Shown: positions 54,254 to 63,203 of the stretch, piece after piece
How the letters are laid out: each line of letters opens with the position of its first letter
How positions within the stretch are numbered: the stretch's first letter is position 1
Assembly (NCBI GenBank): GCA_903895595.1
Contig: CAITUP010000016.1
Location: 1 to 64,000 of the forward strand
DNA: 64,000 nucleotides
Direction of reading: 5' to 3'
From: an uncultured Acetobacteraceae bacterium
Lineage (GTDB): Bacteria > Pseudomonadota > Alphaproteobacteria > Acetobacterales > Acetobacteraceae
The notes under the pieces: generated by a model
What the model saw: only the letters and a program-made list of their open reading frames with translations
What the model was told of the DNA's origin: nothing
The model's database searches: none
Position numbers and translations under genes: made by a program

Positions 54254-55015
54254 ATGGATTTGAAACTCGCGGGCAAGACGGCGCTGATCACCGGCGGATC
54301 GAAGGGCATCGGGCGGGCCACCGCCGACGTGCTGGCCGCGGAAGGGTGCAACGTCATCCTCGTGGCGCGCGACAAGGCGCAGCTGGAAGAAGCGGCGGCC
54401 AGTATCCGCGGCTCCCGTCAGGTGAACGTGCGCATCATCGCCGCCGACCTGTCGAACGACGCCGCCGTCCGCAAGGTCGCGGCCGAAGCCGGGGAGATCG
54501 ACATCCTGGTGAACAACGCCGGCGCCATCCCGCCCGGCACCGTATCGTCCATCGACGACACGCGCTGGCGCGAGGCTTGGGACCTGAAGGTGTTCGGTTA
54601 CATTTCCTTCTGCCGCGTGGTCTACGACCAGATGAAGGCCCGTAAGGCCGGCGTGATCATCAATGTGATCGGTGCGGCAGGCGAAAGCTTCCCCACCGGC
54701 TACATCGCGGGTGCCGCCGGCAACGCGGCCCTGATGGCGTTCACCCGCGCGCTCGGTAAAGGCGCGCCGGCCGATGGCCTTCGCGTCGTGGCGATCAACC
54801 CCGGCCCGGTGGAAACCGATCGCCTGATCATGCTGCGCAAGGCCGAAGCAGTAGAGAAATGGGGCGATGAGTCGCGCTGGCGCGAACTGTCGGCCTCGAT
54901 GCCGTTCGGCCGCGCCGCGTCTCCGGCGGAAATCGGCAACGCGGTGGCGTTCCTCGCCAGCCCGGCGTCCGGTTACACCACCGGCACGGTGCTGACGATC
55001 AACGGCGGCGGCTAG
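54254..55015 (+). CDS. Short-chain dehydrogenase/reductase with non-canonical active site
   Basis: A 253-residue Rossmann-fold protein. The nucleotide motif GGSKGIGRA (14-22) and NNAG (87-90) are intact. At the active site Tyr150 is present in TGYIAGAAGNAAL, but the usual lysine four residues later is missing: the position reads Ala154 and the segment resembles an insertion ending in Asn157-Ala-Ala-Leu, where KxAL normally stands. The strand with the usual catalytic Ser is INVIGAAGES. This pattern occurs in a recognised SDR subgroup, so it is probably functional but by a different mechanism. It starts one base after the GATase stop. Confidence 0.88.
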   Translation: MDLKLAGKTALITGGSKGIGRATADVLAAEGCNVILVARDKAQLEEAAASIRGSRQVNVRIIAADLSNDAAVRKVAAEAGEIDILVNNAGAIPPGTVSSIDDTRWREAWDLKVFGYISFCRVVYDQMKARKAGVIINVIGAAGESFPTGYIAGAAGNAALMAFTRALGKGAPADGLRVVAINPGPVETDRLIMLRKAEAVEKWGDESRWRELSASMPFGRAASPAEIGNAVAFLASPASGYTTGTVLTINGGG

Positions 55016-55118
55016 AGCGCTTTCAGGCTGACCGTAAACGGTCAGCGCGCTCTATGTCTGTGTTTGGTCGCATGATTCACGCCTTCGAGTGATTCCACTC
55101 ACGGCGATCATGCTCTAA
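55014..55118. repeat. Two-hairpin intergenic element, candidate dispersed repeat
   Basis: Immediately after the SDR stop there are two composite hairpins. The first: AGAGCGC ... GCGCTCT outer arms (55014-55020 and 55047-55053) with GCTGACCGT-AA-ACGGTCAGC inside (55027-55046). The second: GCATGAT / ATCATGC outer arms with CGCC / GGCG and GAGTG-ATTC-CACTC inside (55070-55113). It ends CTCTAA. The design resembles dispersed AGAGC...GCTCT elements of alphaproteobacteria; a genome search would confirm. Either hairpin may also act as terminator for the SDR gene. Confidence 0.6.
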
Positions 55119-55137
55119 TCGGGAAAAGGAGACCCCC

Positions 55138-55488
55138 ATGCGTATTCATAATCTGTATGAGGACGCGGACGGGGTCTCCCACTTCCGCGAGATCGAAATC
55201 GAGTGGACGGACAAACGCGGGGCCAACGCGTTCTCCGACTGTCTGCCCGCCAGCGGCATCTATTTCCGCGAGACGACGCAGGATTACACCGTCGATTGGC
55301 ACCCCGCGCCGCGTCGGCAATATGTCATTAATCTGGACGCCGAGGCGCATATCACCGCCGGAGACGGGGAAACCCGTTACATCGGACCGGGCGAGGTCAT
55401 GCTGGTGGAGGATACGACCGGCAAAGGCCACATCTCCCGCTTCGTCGGCGGCGCCATGCGGCGTTCGGTTTGGGTCGCGGCGGATTGA
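55138..55488 (+). CDS. Cupin-like small protein
   Basis: A 116-residue beta-rich protein. YVINLDAEAHITAGDGETRYIGPGEVMLVEDTTGKGHISR is a cupin-like pattern with alternating strands and glycine/proline turns, and a conserved His in KGHISR as a possible metal residue. No family name is certain. Ribosome site AAGGAG is at 8-13 bases. It lies 6 bases before a secreted hydrolase gene, so the two may form an operon. Confidence 0.65.
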   Translation: MRIHNLYEDADGVSHFREIEIEWTDKRGANAFSDCLPASGIYFRETTQDYTVDWHPAPRRQYVINLDAEAHITAGDGETRYIGPGEVMLVEDTTGKGHISRFVGGAMRRSVWVAAD

Positions 55489-55493
55489 CGGCG

Positions 55494-56510
55494 ATGCGGG
55501 CAATCCTCGCACTGCTGCTTTTGACCCTTTGCGGCACCGTCGGAGCCGCCGAACCGGCAATCCTGAACACCGCCGCCATTCCCAACGCCGATGCCGGCGG
55601 CCGCGCGCAGTACGCCCGTTTCCTGCTGGCAAACCTGCCGCGCGCCTTCGCGCTGTCCACCAACGGGAAAATCGGTTGGTTCGGCGGCGGCGGCACGCTG
55701 GAGGATGCGCGTGCCAAAGCTATTGCGTGGTGTACTGAAAAAGGTGGCACGGGTTGCGCCGTCTACGCGGAAAACCTGCGCATCGTATGGCCCGGCCGCG
55801 AAACTCCGGAACTCCCCACGCCGCCCGGTCCGCTGATCCAAACCACCGACTACGCGTTCGTGCCCGATCCCCGCTTCATCTGGCACGGCCCGCAAACCGC
55901 CGCTGGCCTTTACGTCTGGGGCCACGGCCAGTTCAACGGTGTCGACTCACGTGGCCAACAGCCGCAGGCGTACGTCCGAGCCTTCAACAACGCCGGGTTC
56001 GATGTCGTGCGGTTCGACCGCGATCCTTTTCACGACTACCGCGACGATGCTGCCGAATGGTTGCGGGATGGCTTGAGGGCGCTGCGCCAGCGCGGCTGGA
56101 AGAAGATCGTTGCGGGCGGGCAATCGCGCGGGGGCTGGACCAGCCTGCAAATGCTTTCCGCAGGCGGTCTCGCGGATGCCGTGATCGCCGTCTCGCCGGC
56201 CTATTTTAGCGGTGGCACCGATAATTCCGCGGCCATGTACCGAGCGATCCAATCGGTCCGTTCCCCCGCGACCCGTGTAGCGATCGTGCACTTCACCGGG
56301 GATGCTTATGTCAAGGACATGGACCGCCGGGTCGGGATGTATCGCGATGACCTGCCGTCGCGTGTCGCGGCGCTGCTCATGATCGATCGTCCCGACGGTA
56401 TCGCGGGGCATGGCGGCGGCAGCACGTCGGCCTTCGCTCAGGGGTATGCCGCCTGCCTCTTGCGGTTCGTCATGGACCCCGTGCCACCCACCGCGTGCCC
56501 GGCACCGTGA
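55494..56510 (+). CDS. Secreted alpha/beta hydrolase with DUF4189-like N-terminal segment
   Basis: A 338-residue secreted protein. The signal peptide (about 1-19, cleavage near GAAEP) is followed by a short DUF4189-like segment (about 57-92, IGWFGGGGTLEDARAKAIAWC) and an alpha/beta-hydrolase region. The nucleophile is Ser211 in AGGQSRGGW (GxSxG), with the Asp probably in HFTGDAYVKD and the His in GIAGHGGG. The N-terminal addition is unusual for hydrolases. Function unknown; a periplasmic esterase is the simplest guess. Confidence 0.75.
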   Translation: MRAILALLLLTLCGTVGAAEPAILNTAAIPNADAGGRAQYARFLLANLPRAFALSTNGKIGWFGGGGTLEDARAKAIAWCTEKGGTGCAVYAENLRIVWPGRETPELPTPPGPLIQTTDYAFVPDPRFIWHGPQTAAGLYVWGHGQFNGVDSRGQQPQAYVRAFNNAGFDVVRFDRDPFHDYRDDAAEWLRDGLRALRQRGWKKIVAGGQSRGGWTSLQMLSAGGLADAVIAVSPAYFSGGTDNSAAMYRAIQSVRSPATRVAIVHFTGDAYVKDMDRRVGMYRDDLPSRVAALLMIDRPDGIAGHGGGSTSAFAQGYAACLLRFVMDPVPPTACPAP

Positions 56511-56529
56511 GGAAGCCTCGCAAGGGGCT

Positions 56530-56559
56530 GGCCGGTCCGCATAGCCGAACGGACTGGCC
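56530..56559 (+). terminator. Terminator after the secreted hydrolase
   Basis: GGCCGGTCCG and CGGACTGGCC pair (one G-T) across a 10-base loop, 20 bases after the stop. No T-tract. The remaining 217 bases to the oxyR start hold only a short hairpin (CGGCCGG / CCGGCCG, 56661-56688 region) and a GGTTTACAAACC palindrome at 56709-56720. Confidence 0.55.
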
Positions 56560-56776
56560 CTGCCCTAATTAGGACCGATATCGATATTGACCCGAAGGCC
56601 CAAAATCGCTATCGGAACAAGCAGGAAGACGCGATGTTGTAGCGTCGCGAACTTCTTGCTAACGGCCGGTCGGAGGATTCCGCCGGCCGTAAATGCGTAC
56701 AGCGTGAAGGTTTACAAACCGTTAACGCAGCGCGCTTTTCTCGAGCCTGACCGGACACATCCGCTATCCGCATCGC

Positions 56777-57697
56777 ATGACCATCCTCCCGAGTCCGCAG
56801 CAGCTGCGCTACCTCGTCGCTCTGGCCGAAACGCGCCATTTCGGGCGTGCGGCTTTGGCATGCGCAGTGACCCAATCCACGCTCTCCGCCGGGTTACTGG
56901 CGCTGGAGCGCCAGCTCGATGCCCCGATCCTGGACCGAGCGGCCGGGCGGCATGTGGTGTTCACGCCGCTGGGGCTGGAACTGGTGGATCGCGCCCGCAC
57001 CGCCCTCGCGGCCTTGGAAGCGGTCAGCGAAGCCGCCGCCGCCGCCCGCGAACCGCTCTCCGGTCCGCTGCGATTCGGTGTCATCCCCACCATTGGGCCG
57101 TTCCTGCTGCCCCGGCTGATGCCCGCACTTCGGGCCGCCTTTCCCCGTCTGCGGTTGTATCTAAGAGAGGACACCACCGCCCGTCTCGTCGACCGGCTCG
57201 CCGCCAACCGCCTCGATCTGCTGCTGCTGGCGCTGCCCTGCGACTGCGGTGGCGCTGACGCGCTCCAAGTGGCCCGAGACAATTTCGTCGTCGCCCTGCC
57301 CCCGGACCACCGACTCGCGCGTGACGAAACCGTGCCGGTCAGCGCTCTGTCCAGCGAACGGCTGCTGCTGCTCGAGGACGGGCATTGCCTGCGCGATCAG
57401 GCGCTCGCGGTCTGCGGACTCTTGGCGGGCGAACGCGGCGACCAGGACGGGTTCGCCGCCACCAGCCTGCACACGCTGGTGCAGATGGTCGCGGGCGGGC
57501 TGGGCGTGACGCTGTTGCCGCGCCTCGCGGTCGCCGCCGGCATCGCCGAGGGCAGCGGCGTCGTCCTCCGCCCCCTGGAAGCGGCCGGGGCTTGGCGCAC
57601 GCTGGGTTTGGCATGGCGCCCCAACGCCCCCCGCGCCGCGGATTATCGAGCGCTGGCCGGGCGGCTGTCGGATGTGTGCCGGGACATGCTGGGCTGA
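56777..57697 (+). CDS. oxyR: LysR-type hydrogen peroxide regulator OxyR
   Basis: A 306-residue LysR regulator. The N-terminal helix-turn-helix (about 20-45, ACAVTQSTLSAGLLALERQL) is standard. The redox pair is Cys204 and Cys213 in DGHCLRDQALAVC, the exact spacing and context of E. coli Cys199/Cys208. It should form a disulfide on H2O2 exposure and activate defence genes. No catalase or peroxiredoxin gene is nearby in this window. It converges with the acyl-CoA synthetase, 4 bases apart. Confidence 0.93.
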   Translation: MTILPSPQQLRYLVALAETRHFGRAALACAVTQSTLSAGLLALERQLDAPILDRAAGRHVVFTPLGLELVDRARTALAALEAVSEAAAAAREPLSGPLRFGVIPTIGPFLLPRLMPALRAAFPRLRLYLREDTTARLVDRLAANRLDLLLLALPCDCGGADALQVARDNFVVALPPDHRLARDETVPVSALSSERLLLLEDGHCLRDQALAVCGLLAGERGDQDGFAATSLHTLVQMVAGGLGVTLLPRLAVAAGIAEGSGVVLRPLEAAGAWRTLGLAWRPNAPRAADYRALAGRLSDVCRDMLG

Positions 57698-57701
57698 TCG
57701 G

Positions 57702-59264
57702 TCAGTTGACCCGCCGGTCGCGCCCTTCCCAATAGGGCTTGCGCAGTTCGGATTTCAGGATTTTCCCGGCGCCGGACAACGGCAGCGGTTCCTCCTGGAT
57801 CATAATGCTGCGCGGGCATTTGTAGTTGGCGATGCGGGCGTGACAGGCGGCGATCAGATCGGCCTCGGTCGCGGTGGTATCGGGTTTCAGGCGCACGATC
57901 GCGTGTACCCGTTCGCCCCAGGTATCGTCCGGCACCCCGATGACGGCGCATTCCGCGACCGAGGGATGCTCGTACAGCGCGGTTTCGACCTCCACCGAGT
58001 AGACATTCTCCCCGCCGCTGACGATCATGTCCTTCACGCGATCGACCAGGAACACGAACCCGTCCTCGTCCATGTAGCCGCCGTCGCCGGTGTGCAGCCA
58101 ACCGTTGCGCAACGTGTGCGCCGTCAGCTCCGGTTGCTTCCAATAGCCCAGCATCACGGTCAGGCCGCGGCCGCAGACCTCGCCGACGACACCGCGCGGC
58201 ACTTCGTTGTCGTGTTCGTCGAGAATGCGGATCTCGCAATCCAGCACGCCGCGTCCGGCGGATTTGATCTTCCCGGCCAAGGGACCCTCGAAGCAATGAT
58301 ATTCCGGCGGCATCAGCGTCATCAGCGGCGCGGCCTCCGACTGGCCGTAGGCCTGGGTGAAACGCGTCTGCGGCATCACCTGCATCGCGCGCCTTATCAC
58401 CGCCTCCGGCATGGGGGAGGCGCCGTAGATCAGCCCTTTGAAGCTGGACAGATCGTATTTTCCGATATCGGGATGGTGCACCAGCATGTTGACCATCGTG
58501 GGCACGATCAGGGCGGTGGTCACACGCTGCGTCTCGACCAGCTGCATGAACGCGACGGGATCGTAGCGCGGCAGGAAGACGTGCTTGCCGCCGTAGCCCG
58601 TGACCAGGAATGTCATCGCACCATCGGCGAGATGGAACATTGGTGCGGCGTGGATGTAGCAGGTGTCGGCATTAAACGGCGTCGCCGGATACATGTTCTG
58701 GGCGTTGGACATGAAATTCGTGTGGCTCAGCATCACGCCCTTGGACCGGCCGGTGGTGCCGCCCGTGTAGAATATCCCCGCCATGTCGTTGTCTTTGCGC
58801 CCGGCATCCGCCGCCGGTTCCGCTGCCGCGATCAGCGCCTCATAGGACAGCTGCCCGTCCGGCGTCGGGCCTTCGCCGATATGTACGATGTGCCGGATAT
58901 CGGGCGTTTCCGGCAACACCTTCGGCAGCACCGGCACGAAGGCATCGTCGACCATCAAACCCGAGCACCCGGAGTCCGAGAGCCAAAACACGATCTCCGG
59001 CGGTGCGAGGCGGGTGTTGATCGGCACGAACACGATCCCCGCCCAGGCGAGACCGAAGAAGCATTCCAAATACCGATCGCAGTTCAGGGACAGGATGCCG
59101 ACGCGGTCGCCCGGCTTGTACCCCAGCCCGATCATCGCCCCCGCCAGACGCGCGACACGCGCCTCGAATGCGCGCCAGGTTTGGGTCCGCTCCCCGCACA
59201 CCGTCGCGACTCCATTTCCATTCACCTGCGCGGCGCGGCGTACGAACGACGTGATTTGAGGCAT
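57702..59264 (-). CDS. Acyl-CoA synthetase (AMP-binding, class I adenylate-forming)
   Basis: A 520-residue adenylate-forming enzyme. The P-loop IFYTGGTTGRSKGVMLSHTN, the A5 motif TQAYGQSEAA, the A7/A8 region GWLHTGDGGYMDEDGFVFLVDRVKDMIVSGGENVYS and the A10 lysine in LPLSGAGKILK are all present. It makes acyl-CoA via acyl-AMP; the chain-length specificity is unclear. It stands alone, 38 bases downstream of the folK end. Confidence 0.95.
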   Translation of the reverse strand: MPQITSFVRRAAQVNGNGVATVCGERTQTWRAFEARVARLAGAMIGLGYKPGDRVGILSLNCDRYLECFFGLAWAGIVFVPINTRLAPPEIVFWLSDSGCSGLMVDDAFVPVLPKVLPETPDIRHIVHIGEGPTPDGQLSYEALIAAAEPAADAGRKDNDMAGIFYTGGTTGRSKGVMLSHTNFMSNAQNMYPATPFNADTCYIHAAPMFHLADGAMTFLVTGYGGKHVFLPRYDPVAFMQLVETQRVTTALIVPTMVNMLVHHPDIGKYDLSSFKGLIYGASPMPEAVIRRAMQVMPQTRFTQAYGQSEAAPLMTLMPPEYHCFEGPLAGKIKSAGRGVLDCEIRILDEHDNEVPRGVVGEVCGRGLTVMLGYWKQPELTAHTLRNGWLHTGDGGYMDEDGFVFLVDRVKDMIVSGGENVYSVEVETALYEHPSVAECAVIGVPDDTWGERVHAIVRLKPDTTATEADLIAACHARIANYKCPRSIMIQEEPLPLSGAGKILKSELRKPYWEGRDRRVN

Positions 59265-59302
59265 GGGTTCCCCCGTTGGATAGCTTGGACGTTAAACCCA
59301 GC

Positions 59303-59812
59303 TTAACCCGACTCGCCCCGCTCGGCGATACGGATTCCCGCCAACCCGACGCTGTCCAACATCGCCGCCGCCGTCTGGCCGGTGAGCGGATGCACCCAGG
59401 ACGGTGCGACATCCGCCAGCGGCGCCAGCACGAACGCTCGCAGATGCGCACGCGGATGCGGCAGGATCGGGTCGGGCGCCGTCCGAACCAGATCGTCGAT
59501 CGCCACGATATCCAGATCGAGCGTGCGGGCCGCGTTCGGCTCACTGCGCACGCGGCCGAAGTCGTTTTCGATGGCTTGCAGAGCGGCCAGTAAAGCGGCC
59601 GGATCCGCGACGGGTCCCGTCAGTAATGCCACGCCGTTGACGTAAGGCGGTTGGCCGGAGGGCGGGACAGGGTCCGTCTCATACCACCGGGACAATCCTT
59701 TCAACGTCAGTACTGGCAACCGGTCCAGCGCCACGGCCGCGCGCCGGCATGTTTCCAGCGCCGAGGCCCCGTCCGGCCCTGGCAGATTGGCACCGATCGC
59801 CACCAGTATCAT
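59303..59812 (-). CDS. folK: 2-amino-4-hydroxy-6-hydroxymethyldihydropteridine pyrophosphokinase
   Basis: A 169-residue HPPK. Marks are ILVAIGANLPGP at the start, YETDPVPPSGQPPYVNGVALL, and RTLDLDIVAIDD with the metal-binding aspartates. It transfers pyrophosphate from ATP to the pterin in folate synthesis. Divergent from the NYN-domain gene, 83 bases apart, so promoters of both share that gap. Confidence 0.96.
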   Translation of the reverse strand: MILVAIGANLPGPDGASALETCRRAAVALDRLPVLTLKGLSRWYETDPVPPSGQPPYVNGVALLTGPVADPAALLAALQAIENDFGRVRSEPNAARTLDLDIVAIDDLVRTAPDPILPHPRAHLRAFVLAPLADVAPSWVHPLTGQTAAAMLDSVGLAGIRIAERGESG

Positions 59813-59895
59813 GTGTATCGCCCCGTCTTTCCCGGACCCCGCCGGACCTGCTATATCGGAGCAGTTCTTGCTCCCATTTGCCGAAGGTGGCCATC

Positions 59896-60501
59896 ATGCA
59901 TTTCCTGCCGAATGAGCGCGTTGCACTGTTTATCGACGGGGCCAATCTGTATTCCGCGTCCAGAAATCTTGGGTTCGACGTGGATTACCGCAACCTTTTG
60001 GCGTATTTCCAAAAACGTGCACACACCATACGTGCATATTACTACTCTGCGGTGCTGGAAACCGAGGAATACTCACCCTTGAAGCCGCTCACCGACTGGC
60101 TGGCCTATAACGGCTACAGCCTGGTCACCAAGCCGGCGAAGGAATTCACCGACGCGACAGGCCGCCGCCGCGTGAAGGGCAACATGGACATCGAAATCGC
60201 GGTGGACATGCTGGAGCTGGCGCCGAAGCTGGATCACGTCGTGCTGTTCAGCGGCGATTCCGATTTCCGCCGGCTGGTGGAGGCGGTGCAGCGCATGGGT
60301 GTGCGGGTTTCGGTCGTGTCGTCGATCCGCACCAGCCCGCCGATGGTCGCCGATGAGCTGCGCCGGCAGGCGGATCAGTTCGTCGAGCTGTCCGACATTG
60401 CCCCCGAGTTTACCCGCAGGCAGACCGAACCGCGGCCGCGGCCCACGATGGCACGCAGCACACCGGCCGATCCGTTCGTCGACCCCCTCGATCAAGCGTG
60501 A
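59896..60501 (+). CDS. NYN-domain (LabA/DUF88) ribonuclease-like protein
   Basis: A 201-residue PIN-like NYN domain protein. The acidic active-site residues are in VALFIDGANLYSA (Asp14), NMDIEIAVDM, and VLFSGDSDFRRL, the three-cluster pattern of the LabA/DUF88 group. These are predicted RNases. The last 30 residues are a Pro/Arg-rich tail. Ribosome site AAGGTGG precedes the ATG. Its stop overlaps the GTG of the uracil-DNA glycosylase gene, linking an RNA-type nuclease with a DNA repair enzyme. Confidence 0.92.
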   Translation: MHFLPNERVALFIDGANLYSASRNLGFDVDYRNLLAYFQKRAHTIRAYYYSAVLETEEYSPLKPLTDWLAYNGYSLVTKPAKEFTDATGRRRVKGNMDIEIAVDMLELAPKLDHVVLFSGDSDFRRLVEAVQRMGVRVSVVSSIRTSPPMVADELRRQADQFVELSDIAPEFTRRQTEPRPRPTMARSTPADPFVDPLDQA

Positions 60502-61139
60502 GCCACGCCGAACCCGGCCGCGACTGCGCGCTGTGCCCGCGGCTGGTCGCCTACCGGCAGGCCAACCGCACCGCGAACCCCGATTGGTTCAATGGACCGG
60601 TCCCGAGTTTCGGGGCTTTGGACTCGCGCCTGCTGGTCGTGGGGTTGGCGCCGGGCGTGCGCGGGGCCAACCGCACAGGACGGCCGTTCACCGGCGATTT
60701 CGCGGGCGTTCTGCTCTATCAGACGCTGCTGAAATTCGGGCTGGCGACCGGTGCCTACGGCGCCAACGCGGCCGACGGCATGGGCTTGCACAATACCCGC
60801 GTCACCAACGCCGTGCGCTGCGTGCCGCCGGGCAACCTGCCGGTCCCGTTAGAGATCACCGCCTGCAATCCGTTTCTGGTCGCCGAACTGGCCGCCATGC
60901 CATCCGTTCGCGGCGTGCTGGCGCTGGGCGGCGTATCGCATAAGGCCGTGCTCCGTGCCCGAAGCCTGAAGGCCAGCCATGTGCCGTTCCAGCACGGCGT
61001 GCTGCACGAACTGCCGGATGGGTTTTTGCTCGCCGACAGCTACCACGTGTCGCGGCTGAACACGAACACCGGCCGCCTGACGACCCCGATGTTCGAGGCC
61101 GTGGTCGAAGCGTTGATCGCGCGTTTGGGGCTGCGTTAA
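60498..61139 (+). CDS. Family 5 (UDGb-type) uracil-DNA glycosylase
   Basis: A 213-residue iron-sulfur uracil-DNA glycosylase. Motif A is GLAPGVRGANRTGRPFTGD, motif B TNAVRCVPPGNLPVP, motif C DSYHVSRLNTNTGRLT, all of the family 5 (UDGb) type. Four cysteines (CALC at the N-terminus, RC in motif B, ITACNP) are placed for a 4Fe-4S cluster. UDGb removes uracil and other deaminated bases, helped by its lack of the usual polar catalytic Asn. GTG start overlaps the NYN stop. Confidence 0.92.
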   Translation: MSHAEPGRDCALCPRLVAYRQANRTANPDWFNGPVPSFGALDSRLLVVGLAPGVRGANRTGRPFTGDFAGVLLYQTLLKFGLATGAYGANAADGMGLHNTRVTNAVRCVPPGNLPVPLEITACNPFLVAELAAMPSVRGVLALGGVSHKAVLRARSLKASHVPFQHGVLHELPDGFLLADSYHVSRLNTNTGRLTTPMFEAVVEALIARLGLR

Positions 61140-61196
61140 ACCGATTGCTTCAAGTCACCACTGGTTTCATACTCCGTAACGGTAACGGAGGGGACC

Positions 61197-63200
61197 ATGA
61201 CCGATTCCAAACACGTGAAACGACGCGATTTCCTGGCTGGAATGTCGCTGGCGCCCTTGGTCACGCCATGGATCGCACGCGCGGCCTACGCCCAAGACGC
61301 CAGGGCCACCGCACCCACCGATACCGCCATCGCTCGGCTCGCGGTCTATCCGCCTTTGGGCATCAGCCGGGTCGGAAACAGCGCGGAATGGTTCCTCGCC
61401 CCCGAAATTCCCGGCCTGCCGGCGGTGCGCGACGGCCGTTACAAGGACGGGTTGCAGCGCGTCAAAAAGCAGGTGCAACGGTTCCGCGTCTATGCCTTCA
61501 ACAAGGCGGGCGAGGTCATCCGCGAAATCACCGCCATGGACGCCAAGATCGAATGGACGGTGCATGTCGCCAATACCAAGGCGGCGTGGTACGGCTTCAA
61601 CAACCCCCTGGATAACGCCGACGTCGCACCCGGCCTGCCCGGTCAGAGGCGTAATCAGGCCGTGGTCGGGACGGACACGCGCGCCAAACAGCTCGTCATC
61701 GACCCCGGCCCCAAATCGGTCACGGGCACCGGCTTGAACCCCCACGGCAACGATCCCGCGTACGCCATGACCGGCAAATTCTGGCACAAGCTGGACGTGA
61801 CGCTGGGACATCTCGGCACCGACGATGCCGGACGCCTGCTGGTATTCCCCGGCAACGGCGTGTCGCGGTCGGCGGTGGACGACAACCCGATCACCAATTT
61901 CTCCGACAACGACGGCTGGCAGGACGATTGGTGCGACGGCGTCGTGCAGGCCAAGGTCACCCTGAACGGCGGTGCGGCGATGACCGCCGACAACGGCTGG
62001 GTCGCCTGTTGCGGACCGCATTTCGCGCCTGAGATTTATCCGTTCGTGTCGCTATACGAAGTCCTGACCGATGTCGCGATCGACGCGAACTGGATCGCCG
62101 CGCCGACGACGCCGTTGTCGTTCAGGAAATATATCTACCCGTTCTTCCGCCGCTTGGCGCTGATGGATTGGGTCGCCGCGGCGCAGAACCTCAGCGCCGG
62201 GTGGATCGGCGTCGGCAGTTTCGGCGATCCCGCCTTCATGGCCCGTCTGGCGGACCCGAGGCCGGAGAACAAACCGTTCCGGGAGCAGATTTTCGCGCTG
62301 TTCCGCAACCCGAACTCCAACGATCTGCAGCAGTTCAAACTGCCGTACATGTTGGGGGACGGCATCAATTACAGCGACTCCCCGGTACGCTGGTACCGTA
62401 TCGCGAAACAGCAATATCAGGTGCTGACTCAGTGGGCCGATGGCGCCTTCGTCAACGACCTCGGGGATGGTAGCCAGCCGGAGATTCCGGATTTCGGCAA
62501 AATCCCGATTGCGGAACAGCCGGATGCCCTGACACGGGCGGCGCTGGAACCCTGTTCCGGCGGCGCGTTCCACCCGGGCGTCGAGCTGACTTGGCCGTTA
62601 CGACATAAGGAGCTTTACAGCGGTCCCTACCGCATCGCGCTGTCGGACAAGCGATCCTCCGACCTGATCCAGGATTTGGGTCTGTTGCTGACGCCGGAAC
62701 GGGCGTTCGCCGGCACCGCAACGACGCCTCCCGCCATCGCGCCGCAAATGCCGGGCGATTTGACTCGCTGGATGGGGCTGCCCTGGCAATGCGATGCGTT
62801 CAGCTGTCAGCAGGTGGTGTTCTCCAACGATTTCCCCAACGCCACCTGGTGGCCGGCGTCGTTGCCGATCGATATTCTGCCCGAAGCGTTTTACAAGGTC
62901 GTGATGGACCCGGCTCAACCGGCCGACCAACGGGTGAAATTCTTCCAAAACCGCGTCGCATGGTCGCGCGGCGTCGCCGGCATCGGCTATCACGCCGAAG
63001 CCAGCTACAACGACGGTCTGAACCAGATGATCTACCTCTGGGATCGCATGGGCTTCGTCGTGCGCCGCCCAGGACCGACCGACCCGGACCGTCCGCCATC
63101 GGTTCCGAAGGAGATGTTCGTGGAGGTCGATCGCGGCTCGATGGATCTATCCTCCGGTCCCGTCGTGCCTAAGCCGCCGCCGCACAAAGTCATCCGCTAA
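61197..63200 (+). CDS. LodA-like CTQ-dependent amino-acid oxidase with Tat leader
   Basis: A 667-residue LodA/GoxA-family protein. Residues 1-33 form a twin-arginine leader (KRRDFLAGMSLAP ... AYAQD). The rest matches the family: AVYPPLGISRVGNS, WFLAPEIPG, the C-terminal block DLTRWMGLPWQCDAFSCQ (522-538), FPNATWWPASLP. Cys453 in EPCSGGAFHPGVE and a tryptophan near 525-530 are candidates for the cysteine-tryptophylquinone cross-link by analogy with LodA Cys516/Trp581. The family oxidises lysine, glycine or other amino acids to aldehyde, ammonia and H2O2. The next gene encodes the flavoprotein needed to make the cofactor. Confidence 0.87.
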   Translation: MTDSKHVKRRDFLAGMSLAPLVTPWIARAAYAQDARATAPTDTAIARLAVYPPLGISRVGNSAEWFLAPEIPGLPAVRDGRYKDGLQRVKKQVQRFRVYAFNKAGEVIREITAMDAKIEWTVHVANTKAAWYGFNNPLDNADVAPGLPGQRRNQAVVGTDTRAKQLVIDPGPKSVTGTGLNPHGNDPAYAMTGKFWHKLDVTLGHLGTDDAGRLLVFPGNGVSRSAVDDNPITNFSDNDGWQDDWCDGVVQAKVTLNGGAAMTADNGWVACCGPHFAPEIYPFVSLYEVLTDVAIDANWIAAPTTPLSFRKYIYPFFRRLALMDWVAAAQNLSAGWIGVGSFGDPAFMARLADPRPENKPFREQIFALFRNPNSNDLQQFKLPYMLGDGINYSDSPVRWYRIAKQQYQVLTQWADGAFVNDLGDGSQPEIPDFGKIPIAEQPDALTRAALEPCSGGAFHPGVELTWPLRHKELYSGPYRIALSDKRSSDLIQDLGLLLTPERAFAGTATTPPAIAPQMPGDLTRWMGLPWQCDAFSCQQVVFSNDFPNATWWPASLPIDILPEAFYKVVMDPAQPADQRVKFFQNRVAWSRGVAGIGYHAEASYNDGLNQMIYLWDRMGFVVRRPGPTDPDRPPSVPKEMFVEVDRGSMDLSSGPVVPKPPPHKVIR

Positions 63201-63203
63201 GCG

